Of a stretch of DNA of 64,000 nucleotides, positions 18,732-27,011 are shown in pieces (position 1 is the first letter of the stretch; every line of letters begins with the position of its first letter). Origin of the DNA: Geobacillus stearothermophilus ATCC 12980 (GTDB taxonomy: Bacteria > Bacillota > Bacilli > Bacillales > Anoxybacillaceae). The position numbers and the translations under genes are program-made. The notes beneath the pieces were generated by a model, which was given only the letters and a program-made list of their open reading frames with translations, was not told the origin of the DNA and did not search any database. The stretch covers positions 344,001-408,000 of the forward strand of contig NZ_CP128494.1 of the NCBI RefSeq assembly GCF_030369615.1, in the 5' to 3' direction.

Positions 18732-18749
18732 TTATATGATATCATATAA
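18732..18749. promoter_or_regulatory. Perfect 18-bp palindrome, probable operator
   Basis: TTATATGAT at 18732-18740 is followed directly by its reverse complement ATCATATAA at 18741-18749. It lies 32 nt upstream of the SPFH start, where a promoter is expected. The co-encoded ribbon-helix-helix protein or another dimeric repressor could bind it. Confidence 0.55.
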
Positions 18750-18899
18750 TCAAAAAAATGGAAAGCTGAAGATGAGAAGGTGGAGTGGTTGATGGCTCGC
18801 CGCGAAGCACATGTTTCCCCTAATTTTTCATCCAGAGGCATCAACGGCGATCATTCATCCTGTTACTGTTTTAATGAACTAAAAAATGGAAATCCATCA

Positions 18900-18929
18900 T
18901 TGACATCGCTTTCATTGTCATCATACAAT
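18900..18929 (+). promoter_or_regulatory. Sigma-A-type promoter for hutP
   Basis: TTGACA at 18900-18905 and TACAAT at 18924-18929 are separated by 18 nt. They lie 32 nt upstream of the hutP start codon. Confidence 0.75.
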
Positions 18930-18960
18930 AGAAAAAAAGACCAATAGGTGTGTAGAAGCC

Positions 18961-19408
18961 ATGGAACCAAGACAAGCGCGCATCGGCCGGCAGGCGTTGC
19001 TGCTGGCGATGCTGGATGAGGGGGAGGAAGGCCCGGTCTTGAGCCAGCTTGAGGCGCTTTCGTGGCGCTATTGCCAAGGGCGGGTCGGGGCGATGGAGCC
19101 GCACAAAATCGTCGCGGCGATTGAGACGGCGGCAAAGCGGCATGGAGTGGTGGACGGCGGCTTGTACCGCGAGATGCACGCCTTATACCATGCGATTTTA
19201 GAGGCGGTGCATGGCGTGACGAGGGGGGCAGGTAGAGCTGGGAGATTTGTTGAGAACCGCTGGCCTTCGTTTCGCCGTCGTGCGCGGCATGCCGTATAAA
19301 CAGCCGAACGAAGGGGAATGGATCGCCGTTGAGTTGTACGGGACGATCGGCGCCCCGGTGCGCGGGCTCGAGCACGAGGCGGCGGGGCTTGGAATCAATC
19401 ATATATAA
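18961..19408 (+). pseudogene. hutP: hutP, hut operon antiterminator, frameshifted
   Basis: HutP binds L-histidine and Mg2+ and disrupts the terminator in front of the hut operon. The first frame encodes the family's N-terminal two thirds ([35 protein letters not shown]). The frame then leaves the family and stops at 19299. The missing C-terminus ([18 protein letters not shown] to [19 protein letters not shown]) is intact one frame over and ends at 19408. One extra G in the six-G run at 19223-19228 explains the break. The promoter and terminator are intact, and no hut genes follow. A sequencing error or slippage in the G run remains possible. Confidence 0.85.
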
Positions 19409-19439
19409 GCACGCTCCATGCCTAGAGCGATGAGTCATG

Positions 19440-19482
19440 AGGAGGCGAACACTGCCATATGGCAGGCCGCCTCCTTTTTAAT
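19440..19482 (+). terminator. Terminator after hutP
   Basis: The stem GGAGGCG / CGCCTCC (19441-19447 with 19468-19474), with inner stem CTGCCATATGGCAG, is followed by TTTTTAATT. Confidence 0.8.
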
Positions 19483-19511
19483 TGGGAAAGGAGCTTGATT
19501 GGGAAAACCAG

Positions 19512-19850
19512 TCAACTACCCCCACTTCGCTCACGCTTGAAGTGGAGGCTTGCAACTCCCCAGAAGTGCAAACGGACTTCATCCTTTTTTTAGAGACGAC
19601 TTCATGGGCCTTGGACCGTCCATTCACGTCTCTTTAGAAAACGGGAGACGAATGTTGGCTAAGCGCAGCCAAAAAGGTTGGTGAAAGATGACCGATTTCT
19701 CCAAACCCACTGCTTTCGGCTGAAAGAGAAGTCCGTTCGAGAAGAGAGTCCGTTTTCTGCGACTTTTCACGAGATGGACTTGTGAAGCTTCTGCTTTCAG
19801 TGTCAGTGTAGGCAGCGGGATCATCGCCTATTGTGTATCATCTCATCCGA
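19512..19850 (-). mobile_element. Probable relic of an IS605/IS1341-type (tnpB) element right end
   Basis: The stem CCCCCACTTC / GAAGTGGAGG (19519-19528 with 19539-19548), flanked by TCAACTA and GCTTGCAACT, resembles right-end hairpins of Geobacillus tnpB elements as I remember them. On the minus strand a degraded coding-like stretch with PLPTLTLKAEAS precedes it, but no RuvC motif survives. I treat this as a decayed 3' piece; it needs a database comparison. Confidence 0.4.
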
Positions 19851-19954
19851 GATTTTCGGTTGATTTCCAGTGAGGCAGTGGATGGGTTGATAGTTGTCCC
19901 CCACTGAAATTTGCAGTATGATGAAGAAGAAAAGCAAAGGGGAGAGGGGGGCTT

Positions 19955-20644
19955 TTGTTGACTATTTCTGCCGCGGCGCTGTTGGCGTTATGGAAGATTA
20001 TTGCAATTGATATCATTTTGTCGGGGGATAATGCGGTCGTCATTGCGATGGCGACGCGGCGGCTGCCGAACGACCAGCGGAACAAAGCGATCGTATGGGG
20101 AACGGCGGGGGCGGTGCTGCTCCGCATTTTGTTTGCGGCGGTCATCGTCTTTTTGCTCAACATCCCGTTCGTTCACTTTGTGGGCGGTTTGCTGCTTGTC
20201 TGGATCGCCTATAAAGTGCTTGTTGAGCGGGAGGAGGAGGTCAAAGTGCAAGCGGCAGACCGGTTGCTGAAAGCCATCATGACGATCATCATCGCCGATG
20301 CGGTCATGAGCTTGGACAATGTCGTCGCCGTCGCCGGGGCGGCGGAAGGGCATCTAGGCATGCTAGCGCTTGGGGTCGCCATCAGCATCCCGATCATGAT
20401 TTTCGGCTCCAAAGCGATCGTCCATGTGATGGAAAAACATCGTTGGATCGCATACGTCGGCTCGGGCATTTTGGCGTGGACGGCCGGAAAGATGATGGCA
20501 GGGGATGAAGGGGTATTGCATTGGTTTCACCTTTCTTACGGACCGTTCGTCTACGCGGTGGCCGCTGGCGTGACGATTTTGGTCGTGTCTGCCGGCTACA
20601 TCACGAATAAAAGAGCCGAGCGTGAAGAAGGGACGTTGATTTGA
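19955..20644 (+). CDS. TerC family membrane protein (YjbE-like)
   Basis: This 229-residue polytopic protein has about seven membrane helices. It has the TerC signatures DIILSGDNAVVIAMA (about 19-33) and DAVMSLDNVVAVAG (about 115-128), each with an acidic pair inside the membrane. TerC proteins export or handle Mn2+ and other metals; Bacillus paralogues have been tied to manganese supply of secreted enzymes. The start is TTG 19955 (or TTG 19958) behind GGGGAGAGGGG. I find no yybP-ykoY manganese riboswitch in the leader. The next gene overlaps or follows closely. Confidence 0.9.
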   Translation: MLTISAAALLALWKIIAIDIILSGDNAVVIAMATRRLPNDQRNKAIVWGTAGAVLLRILFAAVIVFLLNIPFVHFVGGLLLVWIAYKVLVEREEEVKVQAADRLLKAIMTIIIADAVMSLDNVVAVAGAAEGHLGMLALGVAISIPIMIFGSKAIVHVMEKHRWIAYVGSGILAWTAGKMMAGDEGVLHWFHLSYGPFVYAVAAGVTILVVSAGYITNKRAEREEGTLI

Positions 20645-20667
20645 GCGGTTGGGGGTGGTGTGATGCC

Positions 20668-21600
20668 ATGAACATCCGACGCATTCTCGTGACGGGAAGG
20701 CTTTATGCCGAGCTTGCCGCCCTTCTTCCGGACAAGCGGCCCGATAAAGCGTTTCGCTTTGTGGCGGAGGAAGAACTGACGGACGATGATTTCGTCTGGG
20801 CGGATGCGTACGTCGGCTTTCGGCCGGCCGGGCCGTTTTCGCTTGCCAACTTGCGCTGGGTGCATTCGCTTGGCGCGGGCGTTGACGCGTTTTTATGGAA
20901 GCGGGAATGGAAGAAGGATGTGCTGCTGACGCGGACGGTCGGCTCGCTCGGCGAGCAGATCGCCGAATATTGTCTCAGCTACTTGCTGCGCGACGCCCAA
21001 TGCCATGACGTTTATGCATGGCATCAAGAGCAGCGGCAGTGGAAGCCGTTCGCTCCGAAGCGGCTTGGCGAACAGCGGGTTGTCATTTATGGCACGGGCG
21101 AAATCGGCCGGCGCATCGCGGAAACGCTTCGTTTATTTGGGGTTTCCCCGATCGGCGTCTCGCGAAGCGGCCGAGACACGCCGACGTTTTCGGCTGTTTA
21201 CCGCCATGAAGAGGCGGGGGAAGCGCTTGCCTGCGCTGATTGGGTGATCGCGGCCCTTCCGCTCACCGAGGAAACGCATCATCTCTTTGACGAGACGTTT
21301 TTTGCCTGCCTGCACAATGCAGGCTTTATCAATGTCGGCCGCGGCGCGACGGTCGAGGAGACGGCGCTTGTCGGCGCGCTCGAAAATCGAAACGTCCGCC
21401 TCGCGGTGCTTGATGTGTTTGAAGAAGAGCCGCTTCCGCCGCACTCGCCGCTTTGGGTTCATCCGAATGTCATCATCACTCCGCATATCGCGGCGCTCAC
21501 GTCAGCCGAAGACGCCGCCCAAAGCATTTTAGACACGCTCCGTTGCATCGAAACCGGCGAACCGCTTGCCAATGCGGTCGATGTCAGCCGGCAATATTGA
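20668..21600 (+). CDS. D-2-hydroxyacid dehydrogenase (NAD-binding)
   Basis: This 310-residue protein belongs to the phosphoglycerate/glyoxylate dehydrogenase superfamily. The Rossmann motif IYGTGEIGRRIAETL lies at about 132-146. The catalytic Arg region FINVGRGATVEE (about 222-233), the Glu in DVFEEEPLP (about 253-261) and the His in ITPHIAAL (about 275-282) are all present. ATG 20668 follows GGGGGTGGTGTG. It is about 20 nt behind terC. The substrate is probably glyoxylate, hydroxypyruvate or another short 2-keto acid; sequence alone does not decide. Confidence 0.88.
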   Translation: MNIRRILVTGRLYAELAALLPDKRPDKAFRFVAEEELTDDDFVWADAYVGFRPAGPFSLANLRWVHSLGAGVDAFLWKREWKKDVLLTRTVGSLGEQIAEYCLSYLLRDAQCHDVYAWHQEQRQWKPFAPKRLGEQRVVIYGTGEIGRRIAETLRLFGVSPIGVSRSGRDTPTFSAVYRHEEAGEALACADWVIAALPLTEETHHLFDETFFACLHNAGFINVGRGATVEETALVGALENRNVRLAVLDVFEEEPLPPHSPLWVHPNVIITPHIAALTSAEDAAQSILDTLRCIETGEPLANAVDVSRQY

Positions 21601-21609
21601 AGGAAAAAA

Positions 21610-21648
21610 GGTGCCCCATGATATCAAGAAGGGGCACCGTTTCGTTTT
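21610..21648. terminator. Bidirectional terminator between convergent genes
   Basis: The stem GGTGCCCC / GGGGCACC (21610-21617 with 21631-21638) has T-rich ends on both strands: TTTCGTTTT to the right and TTTTTTCC on the minus strand. It serves the dehydrogenase gene and lutC. Confidence 0.85.
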
Positions 21649-21650
21649 GG

Positions 21651-22373
21651 TCAACGGTCGGTGACGACGATATACGCCGCTTTCATCGGCCCGTGGACGC
21701 CGACGACCAAGTTCATTTCAATGTCGGCCGAGTTGCTTGGGCCGGTGATGAAGTTGATGCACGACGGGACGAGCCCGCCTTTTTCGATTTGCTCGTGAAT
21801 GACCGCCGCCGCTTGCGTCATGCGCGGCACGACCGTGCTTTTCGGGACGATGGCGATATATGTTTTCGGCAAAAAGTGAATGGCCCGCCCTTGTTCATTG
21901 CGCGAAAACAACACGACTGTCCCTGATTCCGCGAGCGTAATGTCGCTGAAGACGATGCCGACGTTCGCCTGCTCGGCGGCGTCAATGTTTTGGCGTCCAA
22001 GCGCCGGATTCCAAATATGGACGGTCGTTTGTTCCGCGGGCCATTCGTCGCGAAGCAAGGCGGACAGCCCGTACTCGGCAAAGCGCGGGTCATCCGGCAC
22101 GATGACCGGACCGCCGCCATAGGCGGCCACTTGCCGCCTCAGCGCGCCGGCAAGTTCGGCGCTTGTCGTCTCGATGTAATCGGTATGGATCAATCCGCAT
22201 TGTTTTTGCAGCACGTTCAGCAAGTCGTCTTGGCTATAGCCGGCAAACACCGTCCATTGCGGTGCATAATCCCATTGCGGCCGAGAGACGCCGGACAGGC
22301 GCGGGCTTCTCCCAAGGTGCTCGGCGATGGTTTGCAAAAACGCCTCGCGGTTTTGAATGGTGCCACGCGTCAT
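21651..22373 (-). CDS. lutC: Lactate utilization protein C
   Basis: LutC is one of three proteins that oxidise L-lactate to pyruvate with iron-sulfur proteins LutA and LutB. The 240-residue product has the LUD-domain hallmarks [19 protein letters not shown] (about 138-156), LPKTYIAIV and the terminal [20 protein letters not shown] (about 207-226). ATG 22373 has AAAGGAGGGAATCCATC upstream. It overlaps lutB by 4 nt. No lutA is present in this window, and lutB has lost its 5' end. Confidence 0.92.
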   Translation of the reverse strand: MTRGTIQNREAFLQTIAEHLGRSPRLSGVSRPQWDYAPQWTVFAGYSQDDLLNVLQKQCGLIHTDYIETTSAELAGALRRQVAAYGGGPVIVPDDPRFAEYGLSALLRDEWPAEQTTVHIWNPALGRQNIDAAEQANVGIVFSDITLAESGTVVLFSRNEQGRAIHFLPKTYIAIVPKSTVVPRMTQAAAVIHEQIEKGGLVPSCINFITGPSNSADIEMNLVVGVHGPMKAAYIVVTDR

Positions 22374-23809
22374 GATGGATTCCCTCCTTTTTGGCGATTG
22401 CGAAACCAATCGCGGAACCGCTCTTTGCTTGGCGCCGGAAATTCGCGGCTTTCCGTCCACGCTTTGAGCGGGCCGGGGCCTTTTGTGATGCGCCCGTCTT
22501 CGACAAACGGGGCGAAGGCGCTTGGTGCCAACTTCGTGCCGAACCGGTACAATGACGGTGAGGCGGTCCCGAGACGAAACGCCTTCATCGCCAATTTTTC
22601 TGCGGCCGGCGCTTTTCCTTCGCGCTCCACGATGATTTGGCGATGTTTGATAAGCAGCTCATGAAGCGGAATTTTCACCGGGCACGCTTCCGTACAGGCG
22701 GCGCAAAGGGAGGACGCGTACGGAAGCTCCTTGTAGTCGTCGTAACCGCCCAACAGCGGCGACAATACCGCGCCGATCGGGCCGGAGTAAATGGAACCGT
22801 ACGAATGGCCGCCGATATGGCGGTAGACCGGGCAGACGTTGACGCAAGCCGCGCAGCGGATGCACTGCAGCACCGGTTGAAACTCCGTGCCTAAAATTGA
22901 TGAACGCCCGTTGTCGACGATGACGAGATGGAATTCTTCCGGACCGTCGACGTCGCCTGCATCGCGCGGACCGGTGAGAACGGTGATGTAGCTCGTCAGT
23001 TTTTGCCCGACAGAGCTTCGTGTGAGCATGCTCACCAGCACTTCCATCTCCTCAAACGTCGGCACGATCCGCTCCATCCCCATGACGGTAATTTGCGTTT
23101 TCGGCAATGCGGTCACCAAATCGGCGTTGCCTTCGTTCGTCACAAGCGTGATCGATCCCGATTCAGCGATGGCGAAATTGCAGCCGGTGATGCCGATGTC
23201 AGCCGTCAAATAGTCGCGCCGCAGCATTTCACGGGCGTGGCGCGCAAGCTCAACGGGGTCGGACGATTTCGTATAGCCCAGCTTCCGTTGAAAGACATCG
23301 CGGATTTGCTCTTTGTTTTTATGGAGCGCCGGACCGACGATATGCGACGGCGAGTCATGGTCGTCAATCTGCAAAATGTACTCACCGAGGTCGGTTTCGA
23401 CCACTTGACAGCCGATGGCCTCAAGCACCGGATTTAAGTTGATTTCTTCTGTCACCATTGATTTCGATTTGACGATTTTTTTCGCTTGCTTTTCCAAAGC
23501 GACGCGGCGGATGTAGTCGTTCGCCTCTTCGGCTGTTTGGGCGAAAAAGACGTGGCCGCCCCGTTTGGCAACGTTTTCGCTGAGTTGCATTAAATAAAAG
23601 TCCAAGTTTTCGAGCGTATGCTTGCGGATTTGTTCAGCAAGCGACCGCCACTCTTCCCAATGGCCGAGCTCTTCGATGACGCCAAGCCGCCGCACATAGC
23701 CGCGGTCTTGCATGCCGGCGACCGCCCCGCGCCGTTTGTTGCGGGCGATTGACGACGTCGAGTTCCGCGAGATGAACGATGCTGACCGCTGCTGCGGATC
23801 GGCAGGCAT
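22370..23809 (-). CDS. lutB: Lactate utilization iron-sulfur protein B, N-terminus replaced
   Basis: LutB has an N-terminal LUD domain ([36 protein letters not shown]) and two 4Fe-4S motifs, [16 protein letters not shown] and [13 protein letters not shown]. The frame is conserved with B. subtilis LutB from [11 protein letters not shown] onward. The first 22 or so residues do not match the family: they are antisense to a glcF fragment on the plus strand. The junction is near 23745-23752. The ATG at 23809 has no good ribosome site, so expression is doubtful; an internal ATG at 23713 exists. The gene was cut by a rearrangement that also separated it from lutA. Confidence 0.85.
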   Translation of the reverse strand: MPADPQQRSASFISRNSTSSIARNKRRGAVAGMQDRGYVRRLGVIEELGHWEEWRSLAEQIRKHTLENLDFYLMQLSENVAKRGGHVFFAQTAEEANDYIRRVALEKQAKKIVKSKSMVTEEINLNPVLEAIGCQVVETDLGEYILQIDDHDSPSHIVGPALHKNKEQIRDVFQRKLGYTKSSDPVELARHAREMLRRDYLTADIGITGCNFAIAESGSITLVTNEGNADLVTALPKTQITVMGMERIVPTFEEMEVLVSMLTRSSVGQKLTSYITVLTGPRDAGDVDGPEEFHLVIVDNGRSSILGTEFQPVLQCIRCAACVNVCPVYRHIGGHSYGSIYSGPIGAVLSPLLGGYDDYKELPYASSLCAACTEACPVKIPLHELLIKHRQIIVEREGKAPAAEKLAMKAFRLGTASPSLYRFGTKLAPSAFAPFVEDGRITKGPGPLKAWTESREFPAPSKERFRDWFRNRQKGGNPS

Positions 23810-24056
23810 TTACAACCTTGTGGAACCGGAGATGTCAATGCAAATTTTAGACCACAAAATGGAAATGGCGAAACAAACGAAAGCGACGACGATCGTCATC
23901 GCCAACCCGGGGTGTTTGCTACAAATGAAGCTTGGCATTGAACGGGCCGGGCTGTCAGGAAGCGTCCGCGCCGTCCATATTGTGGATTTGCTGCTTGAGG
24001 CCGCCGAGGGAGCACAAGCAACGCAAGGGGAGGAGCGCATTCGGCAGACGTCCTAA
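23745..24056 (+). pseudogene. glcF: 3' fragment of glycolate oxidase iron-sulfur subunit
   Basis: The plus frame from about 23745 encodes the C-terminal CCG domain of a GlcF/YsfD-type protein: [17 protein letters not shown] followed by IVIANPGCLLQMKLG and VRAVHIVDLLLEA. About three quarters of the gene, including the ferredoxin-like part, is missing. Immediately to the left the sequence becomes lutB on the opposite strand. The remaining frame is open back to an ATG at 23712, but those codons are antisense lutB. It ends normally at a TAA and a terminator follows. Confidence 0.85.
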
Positions 24057-24112
24057 CACCACAGTGGGCGGCCTCTCCGTGCCAGGAATGCCCATAGCTG
24101 GTCTAACAAGAA

Positions 24113-24138
24113 CCCCCGCGATGGCGCGGGGGTTTTGA
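24113..24138. terminator. Terminator between glcF fragment and mreB-like remnant
   Basis: A perfect 8-bp stem CCCCCGCG / CGCGGGGG (24113-24120 with 24125-24132) is followed by TTTT on the plus strand. Confidence 0.8.
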
Positions 24139-24169
24139 GTTGATTCAATGATCGGGAGTTGGAAATGAG

Positions 24170-24613
24170 CTACAGCGCTGCATCGAGGCGCTTTGGCATC
24201 GCCTGGAGCGCCTTCCCCGTGCCGATGGCGACCGCTTCAGCTGGATTGGGCGCGACATGCACCGGCACGTGCAGTTCCGTGCTCAGCCATTGCTCGATGC
24301 CATGCAGCAAGGCGCCTCCGCCGGTGAGCACGATGCCGCGGTCGATGATGTCGCCGCTCAGTTCGGCCGGGCATTCTTCAAGAACAGCGCGAACGGCTTC
24401 GGCAATTTGCCAAAGCGATTCTTTGAGGGCGGTTTGCACTTCGGTTGGGTCCAAGGAAACCGCTTTGAGGAAGCCGGTGACAAAATCGCGGCCATGGATC
24501 GTTACCGACTGATCCACGATCGTTCCTGGGGCGCTGCCGATTTCGAGTTTGACGTGCTCGGCTGTCTGTTCCCCGATTAACATGTTGTAGCGCTGGCGGA
24601 CGTATTGCCTAAT
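24170..24613 (-). pseudogene. MreB-like actin paralogue, 3' fragment
   Basis: The minus strand encodes the end of an MreB-type protein: IRQYVRQRYNMLIGEQTAE, then GIVLTGGGALLHGIE (the phosphate-2 loop of actin-fold proteins) and a normal stop at 24170. It joins the IS right end (CATAAC) at 24614. About 30 residues normally lying between AGKTE (end of the 5' fragment) and this piece are missing, so the gene lost about 90 bp as well as being interrupted. Confidence 0.85.
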
Positions 24614-24678
24614 GTTATGAGTAATGTTAAAAATGGTAAAAAATATTAAAGAAATATAATAAAAAACATTACTCTTTA

Positions 24679-25884
24679 CTAAGATACGGATATCTTAGAT
24701 GGCTGTAACACCACAGCCTCTACTCCATAGCTTTTGTTAAAAGCATTTGGAGATACTTTTTTAATTATTTGATAAGCTCCATTCACGTCTGCATTTATTA
24801 AAATCCCTTTATTGGATTTAAATAAACCTCTTTTAATTCTTCTGTTTTTATTATAATTTTCTTTGGTTGGAGCTTCTCCGTCTAAAAATGATGTTCCGCT
24901 TGTATAAGACTCTTCAGTTACTATTAACTTAATCCCAACTTCTTCACATTTGTATTTTAATTGATTTATAAACATATCATAAGGTACTTGCACAAAATTT
25001 TGATTATTTATTGTTCCTAAATTAATATTTTGTTTCCAATTTTTATTATTACCTATTACAATAGTTGAAATATTGTTATTAATACAGTAATTTACAACAT
25101 ATCTACTTGCTTTATGCATGAAGTCTTTAATTTTATTGTTCCGTTTTAATGTTATTTTTTCTAGTCTTTTACTCCAATCCAATCCATTTTGTTTCTTTAA
25201 AATACTTTGAAAATACGCTTTTTGTTTGTTATAGTATTGATTTATTGATTTGATACCCTTGCCATTAATAACAATCGGCGTTTCACCGATGTTATTTACA
25301 ATAGTTGCAAAGTTATTTAATCCTAAATCAATACCTACAACACGATTACCTTCATGAATCATATCTGGAATTTCTTTTTTATAAACAACTTCAATTATGT
25401 AAATACTACCCTTTGGTACAATTCGCACTTGTTGCAAACCCTTTATAACTTTTGTCTTTAACTTTAAACTGGTCTTAGGAAATTTAATGTATCCATCTTT
25501 AATCTTACATTGTTGATTAGTAAAAATCACAACATTACGCCCATTTTTCTTTTTATATTTAGGCAACTTTGGTTTACCTAAATATTTTTCTTTGTTTTTA
25601 CTCCAATCCTTTATAGCTTCAAAAAATGACTTCCAATTCTTATCTAGTAATCTTAATATTTGTTGCGATGTTTGAGCAGGTAATTCTTTATAAACTTGTT
25701 CGTGTTTCAACATCTTATCTAATGAATTATAACGAATCCATTCATTGTTATTTATAAACTCTTGTCTAACAATGTAATTAGCATAATTGTATAAATTCTT
25801 TGATTTGAAACATAAGTCATCACACATCTTCCATAGTGAATGAGTTTGTTTGATTTGATGTTGCTCTACTCTTATGGCAAACAA
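24679..25884 (-). CDS. tnpB: TnpB-family RNA-guided endonuclease, copy 2
   Basis: This 401-residue TnpB keeps the RuvC residues in GIDLGLNNF (about 187-195), VTEESYTSG (about 325-333) and NADVNGAYQ (about 367-375). The zinc-finger cysteines are absent (SGTSFLD). The start is TTG 25884 behind AAAGGAGGTGGAATGA, overlapping the tnpA stop codon. Residues 22-272 are nearly identical to copy 1 (10286-11503). The first about 20 and the last about 130 residues are clearly divergent, so the two are mosaics. The frame is intact although the element is immobile. Confidence 0.93.
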   Translation of the reverse strand: MFAIRVEQHQIKQTHSLWKMCDDLCFKSKNLYNYANYIVRQEFINNNEWIRYNSLDKMLKHEQVYKELPAQTSQQILRLLDKNWKSFFEAIKDWSKNKEKYLGKPKLPKYKKKNGRNVVIFTNQQCKIKDGYIKFPKTSLKLKTKVIKGLQQVRIVPKGSIYIIEVVYKKEIPDMIHEGNRVVGIDLGLNNFATIVNNIGETPIVINGKGIKSINQYYNKQKAYFQSILKKQNGLDWSKRLEKITLKRNNKIKDFMHKASRYVVNYCINNNISTIVIGNNKNWKQNINLGTINNQNFVQVPYDMFINQLKYKCEEVGIKLIVTEESYTSGTSFLDGEAPTKENYNKNRRIKRGLFKSNKGILINADVNGAYQIIKKVSPNAFNKSYGVEAVVLQPSKISVS

Positions 25885-26210
25885 TCATTCCACCTCCTTT
25901 TCTATAAGCTCTTGAATTTTCTTTTTCTTTCGAGATGAATACAGTTTCATCGAATAACAATGCAATAAACTTACTATTTCTTCAAATATTTCTTGAGAAT
26001 CTAATTTTTCACTACCAATTTCAGAAATCACAACGATTTCAGTATTAAATTTTTTAAACAAATATTCAAACAAACCAAACCCAACACGACTTAATCTGTC
26101 TTTATAGGTAATAACCACTCTTTCAACTTTTCCATCAATAATATCATCTAACATCTTAAAAAAATCTTTTCGTTTCTCAAAGGAAATTCCACTTGCTACA
26201 TCAGCTTCCG
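25885..26210 (-). pseudogene. tnpA: IS607-type serine recombinase TnpA, 5'-truncated
   Basis: The fragment holds the C-terminal half of an IS607 recombinase: [20 protein letters not shown], then [19 protein letters not shown] (the conserved YKDRLxR part of the resolvase domain) and [19 protein letters not shown]. The N-terminal HTH and the catalytic-serine region, about 90 residues, are missing. It is fused in frame to the mreB-like codons HLGAGKTE at about 26211. Four nucleotides of overlap couple it to tnpB. Confidence 0.85.
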
Positions 26211-26691
26211 TTTTGCCGGCCCCTAAATGGACGACGACATTCGCGACCGGCTCGCCGACCGGCAAATCCGCGCCAATGGCGGCTGCGACGGGTTCCTAAA
26301 TAAAATGAATATGCTTTGCTCCGCAATGTTTGGCGATTTCGTAAAAAGAGCGGCGCTCGACGGAGGTGGCGTGGAATGGGACGCTCATGACGATGTCTGG
26401 TTTTTTGAAAGCGAGGCCGAACTGTTTGAAGACTTGCTGCAACAGCGCCTTGGCGCGGTCAAAATCAGCGATCACGCCGTTTCGCAATGGATACGTCACT
26501 TCAACATGGGGAGAAGTCTTGCCGATCATTTGTTTTGCCTTTTGGCCGATTGCCATGAGTTTGTCCGCCTGGCGGTTATAGGCGACCGTTGCTGGTTCGT
26601 CAAACAGAAGCCCTTTCGTCTGGCTGAACAGCCTGACATTCATCGTCCCTAAATCAACGCCCAGCTGTGAGGAAGCGAACAACGGAAACAC
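26211..26691 (-). pseudogene. MreB-like actin paralogue, 5' fragment with nonsense codon
   Basis: The frame opens at GTG 26691 and encodes the N-terminal actin fold (LGVDLGTMNVRLF, about 10-22; DIVMSVPFHATSVERR). It stops with TAG at 26296-26298 exactly where the family has Glu in [11 protein letters not shown], and in-frame family sequence continues ([14 protein letters not shown] to HLGAGKTE) up to the IS. A single G-to-T change explains the stop. It is a divergent MreB paralogue (MreBH-like), so loss may be tolerated if a main mreB exists elsewhere. Confidence 0.85.
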
Positions 26692-27011
26692 CTGCCTTTG
26701 TCAAAAATCGATGAACGGACAACTAGTCATCATCTATACCATTCGACAAGAGCCGCGGCTTTATGTCCATATTGTCGAAACGGGAGGGGGCAGCCGTTGC
26801 GGCTGGGGATCATAAAAAATTTTTTTGTTTTCATGTATAAAAGACGAAAAGGGAGGAAATAAATAATAGCGTAACGTTTCCAGGTATTCCCCCGATCCCC
26901 TATGAATATATATTAGGCCCTCCGGTTTCGGAGGGCCGCTTTTTTGGCATAATAAAAACCCCCTGCCTATTAAGCGCGCTTAATACGACAGAGAGCTTTT
27001 GCAATGAACCG
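26692..27011. other. Intergenic region with terminator and palindrome
   Basis: This region separates the mreB remnant from the NlpC/P60 gene. It holds a plus-oriented terminator at 26916-26945 and an 18-bp palindrome TATTAAGCG/CGCTTAATA at 26968-26985. A 34-codon plus frame at 26711-26815 has no ribosome site or family, and I do not call it. Confidence 0.5.
26916..26945 (+). terminator. Rho-independent terminator
   Basis: The 9-bp perfect stem GGCCCTCCG / CGGAGGGCC (26916-26924 with 26929-26937) is followed by GCTTTTTT. No complete plus-strand gene precedes it, so it probably outlived a lost gene. Confidence 0.75.

Larger units (their letters stand above)
24614..26210 (-). mobile_element. 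Decayed IS607-type element inside mreB-like gene
   Basis: The AT-rich element carries a 5'-truncated serine recombinase (tnpA) and an intact tnpB on the minus strand, the gene pair of IS607 elements. The right end has the inverted repeat GAGTAATGTT / AACATTACTC (24665-24674 and 24619-24628) followed by CATAAC, as in copy 1 at 11508. The left end and the 5' half of tnpA are gone, together with some host sequence, so the element can no longer move by itself. Confidence 0.85.

Noticed and set aside
19850..19954. A yybP-ykoY manganese riboswitch before terC
   Set aside because: None of the conserved motif sequence is present in the leader.
26711..26815. 34-codon plus-strand frame between mreB remnant and NlpC/P60 gene
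   Set aside because: No ribosome site, no recognisable family, and it overlaps the likely upstream region of the mreB-like gene.
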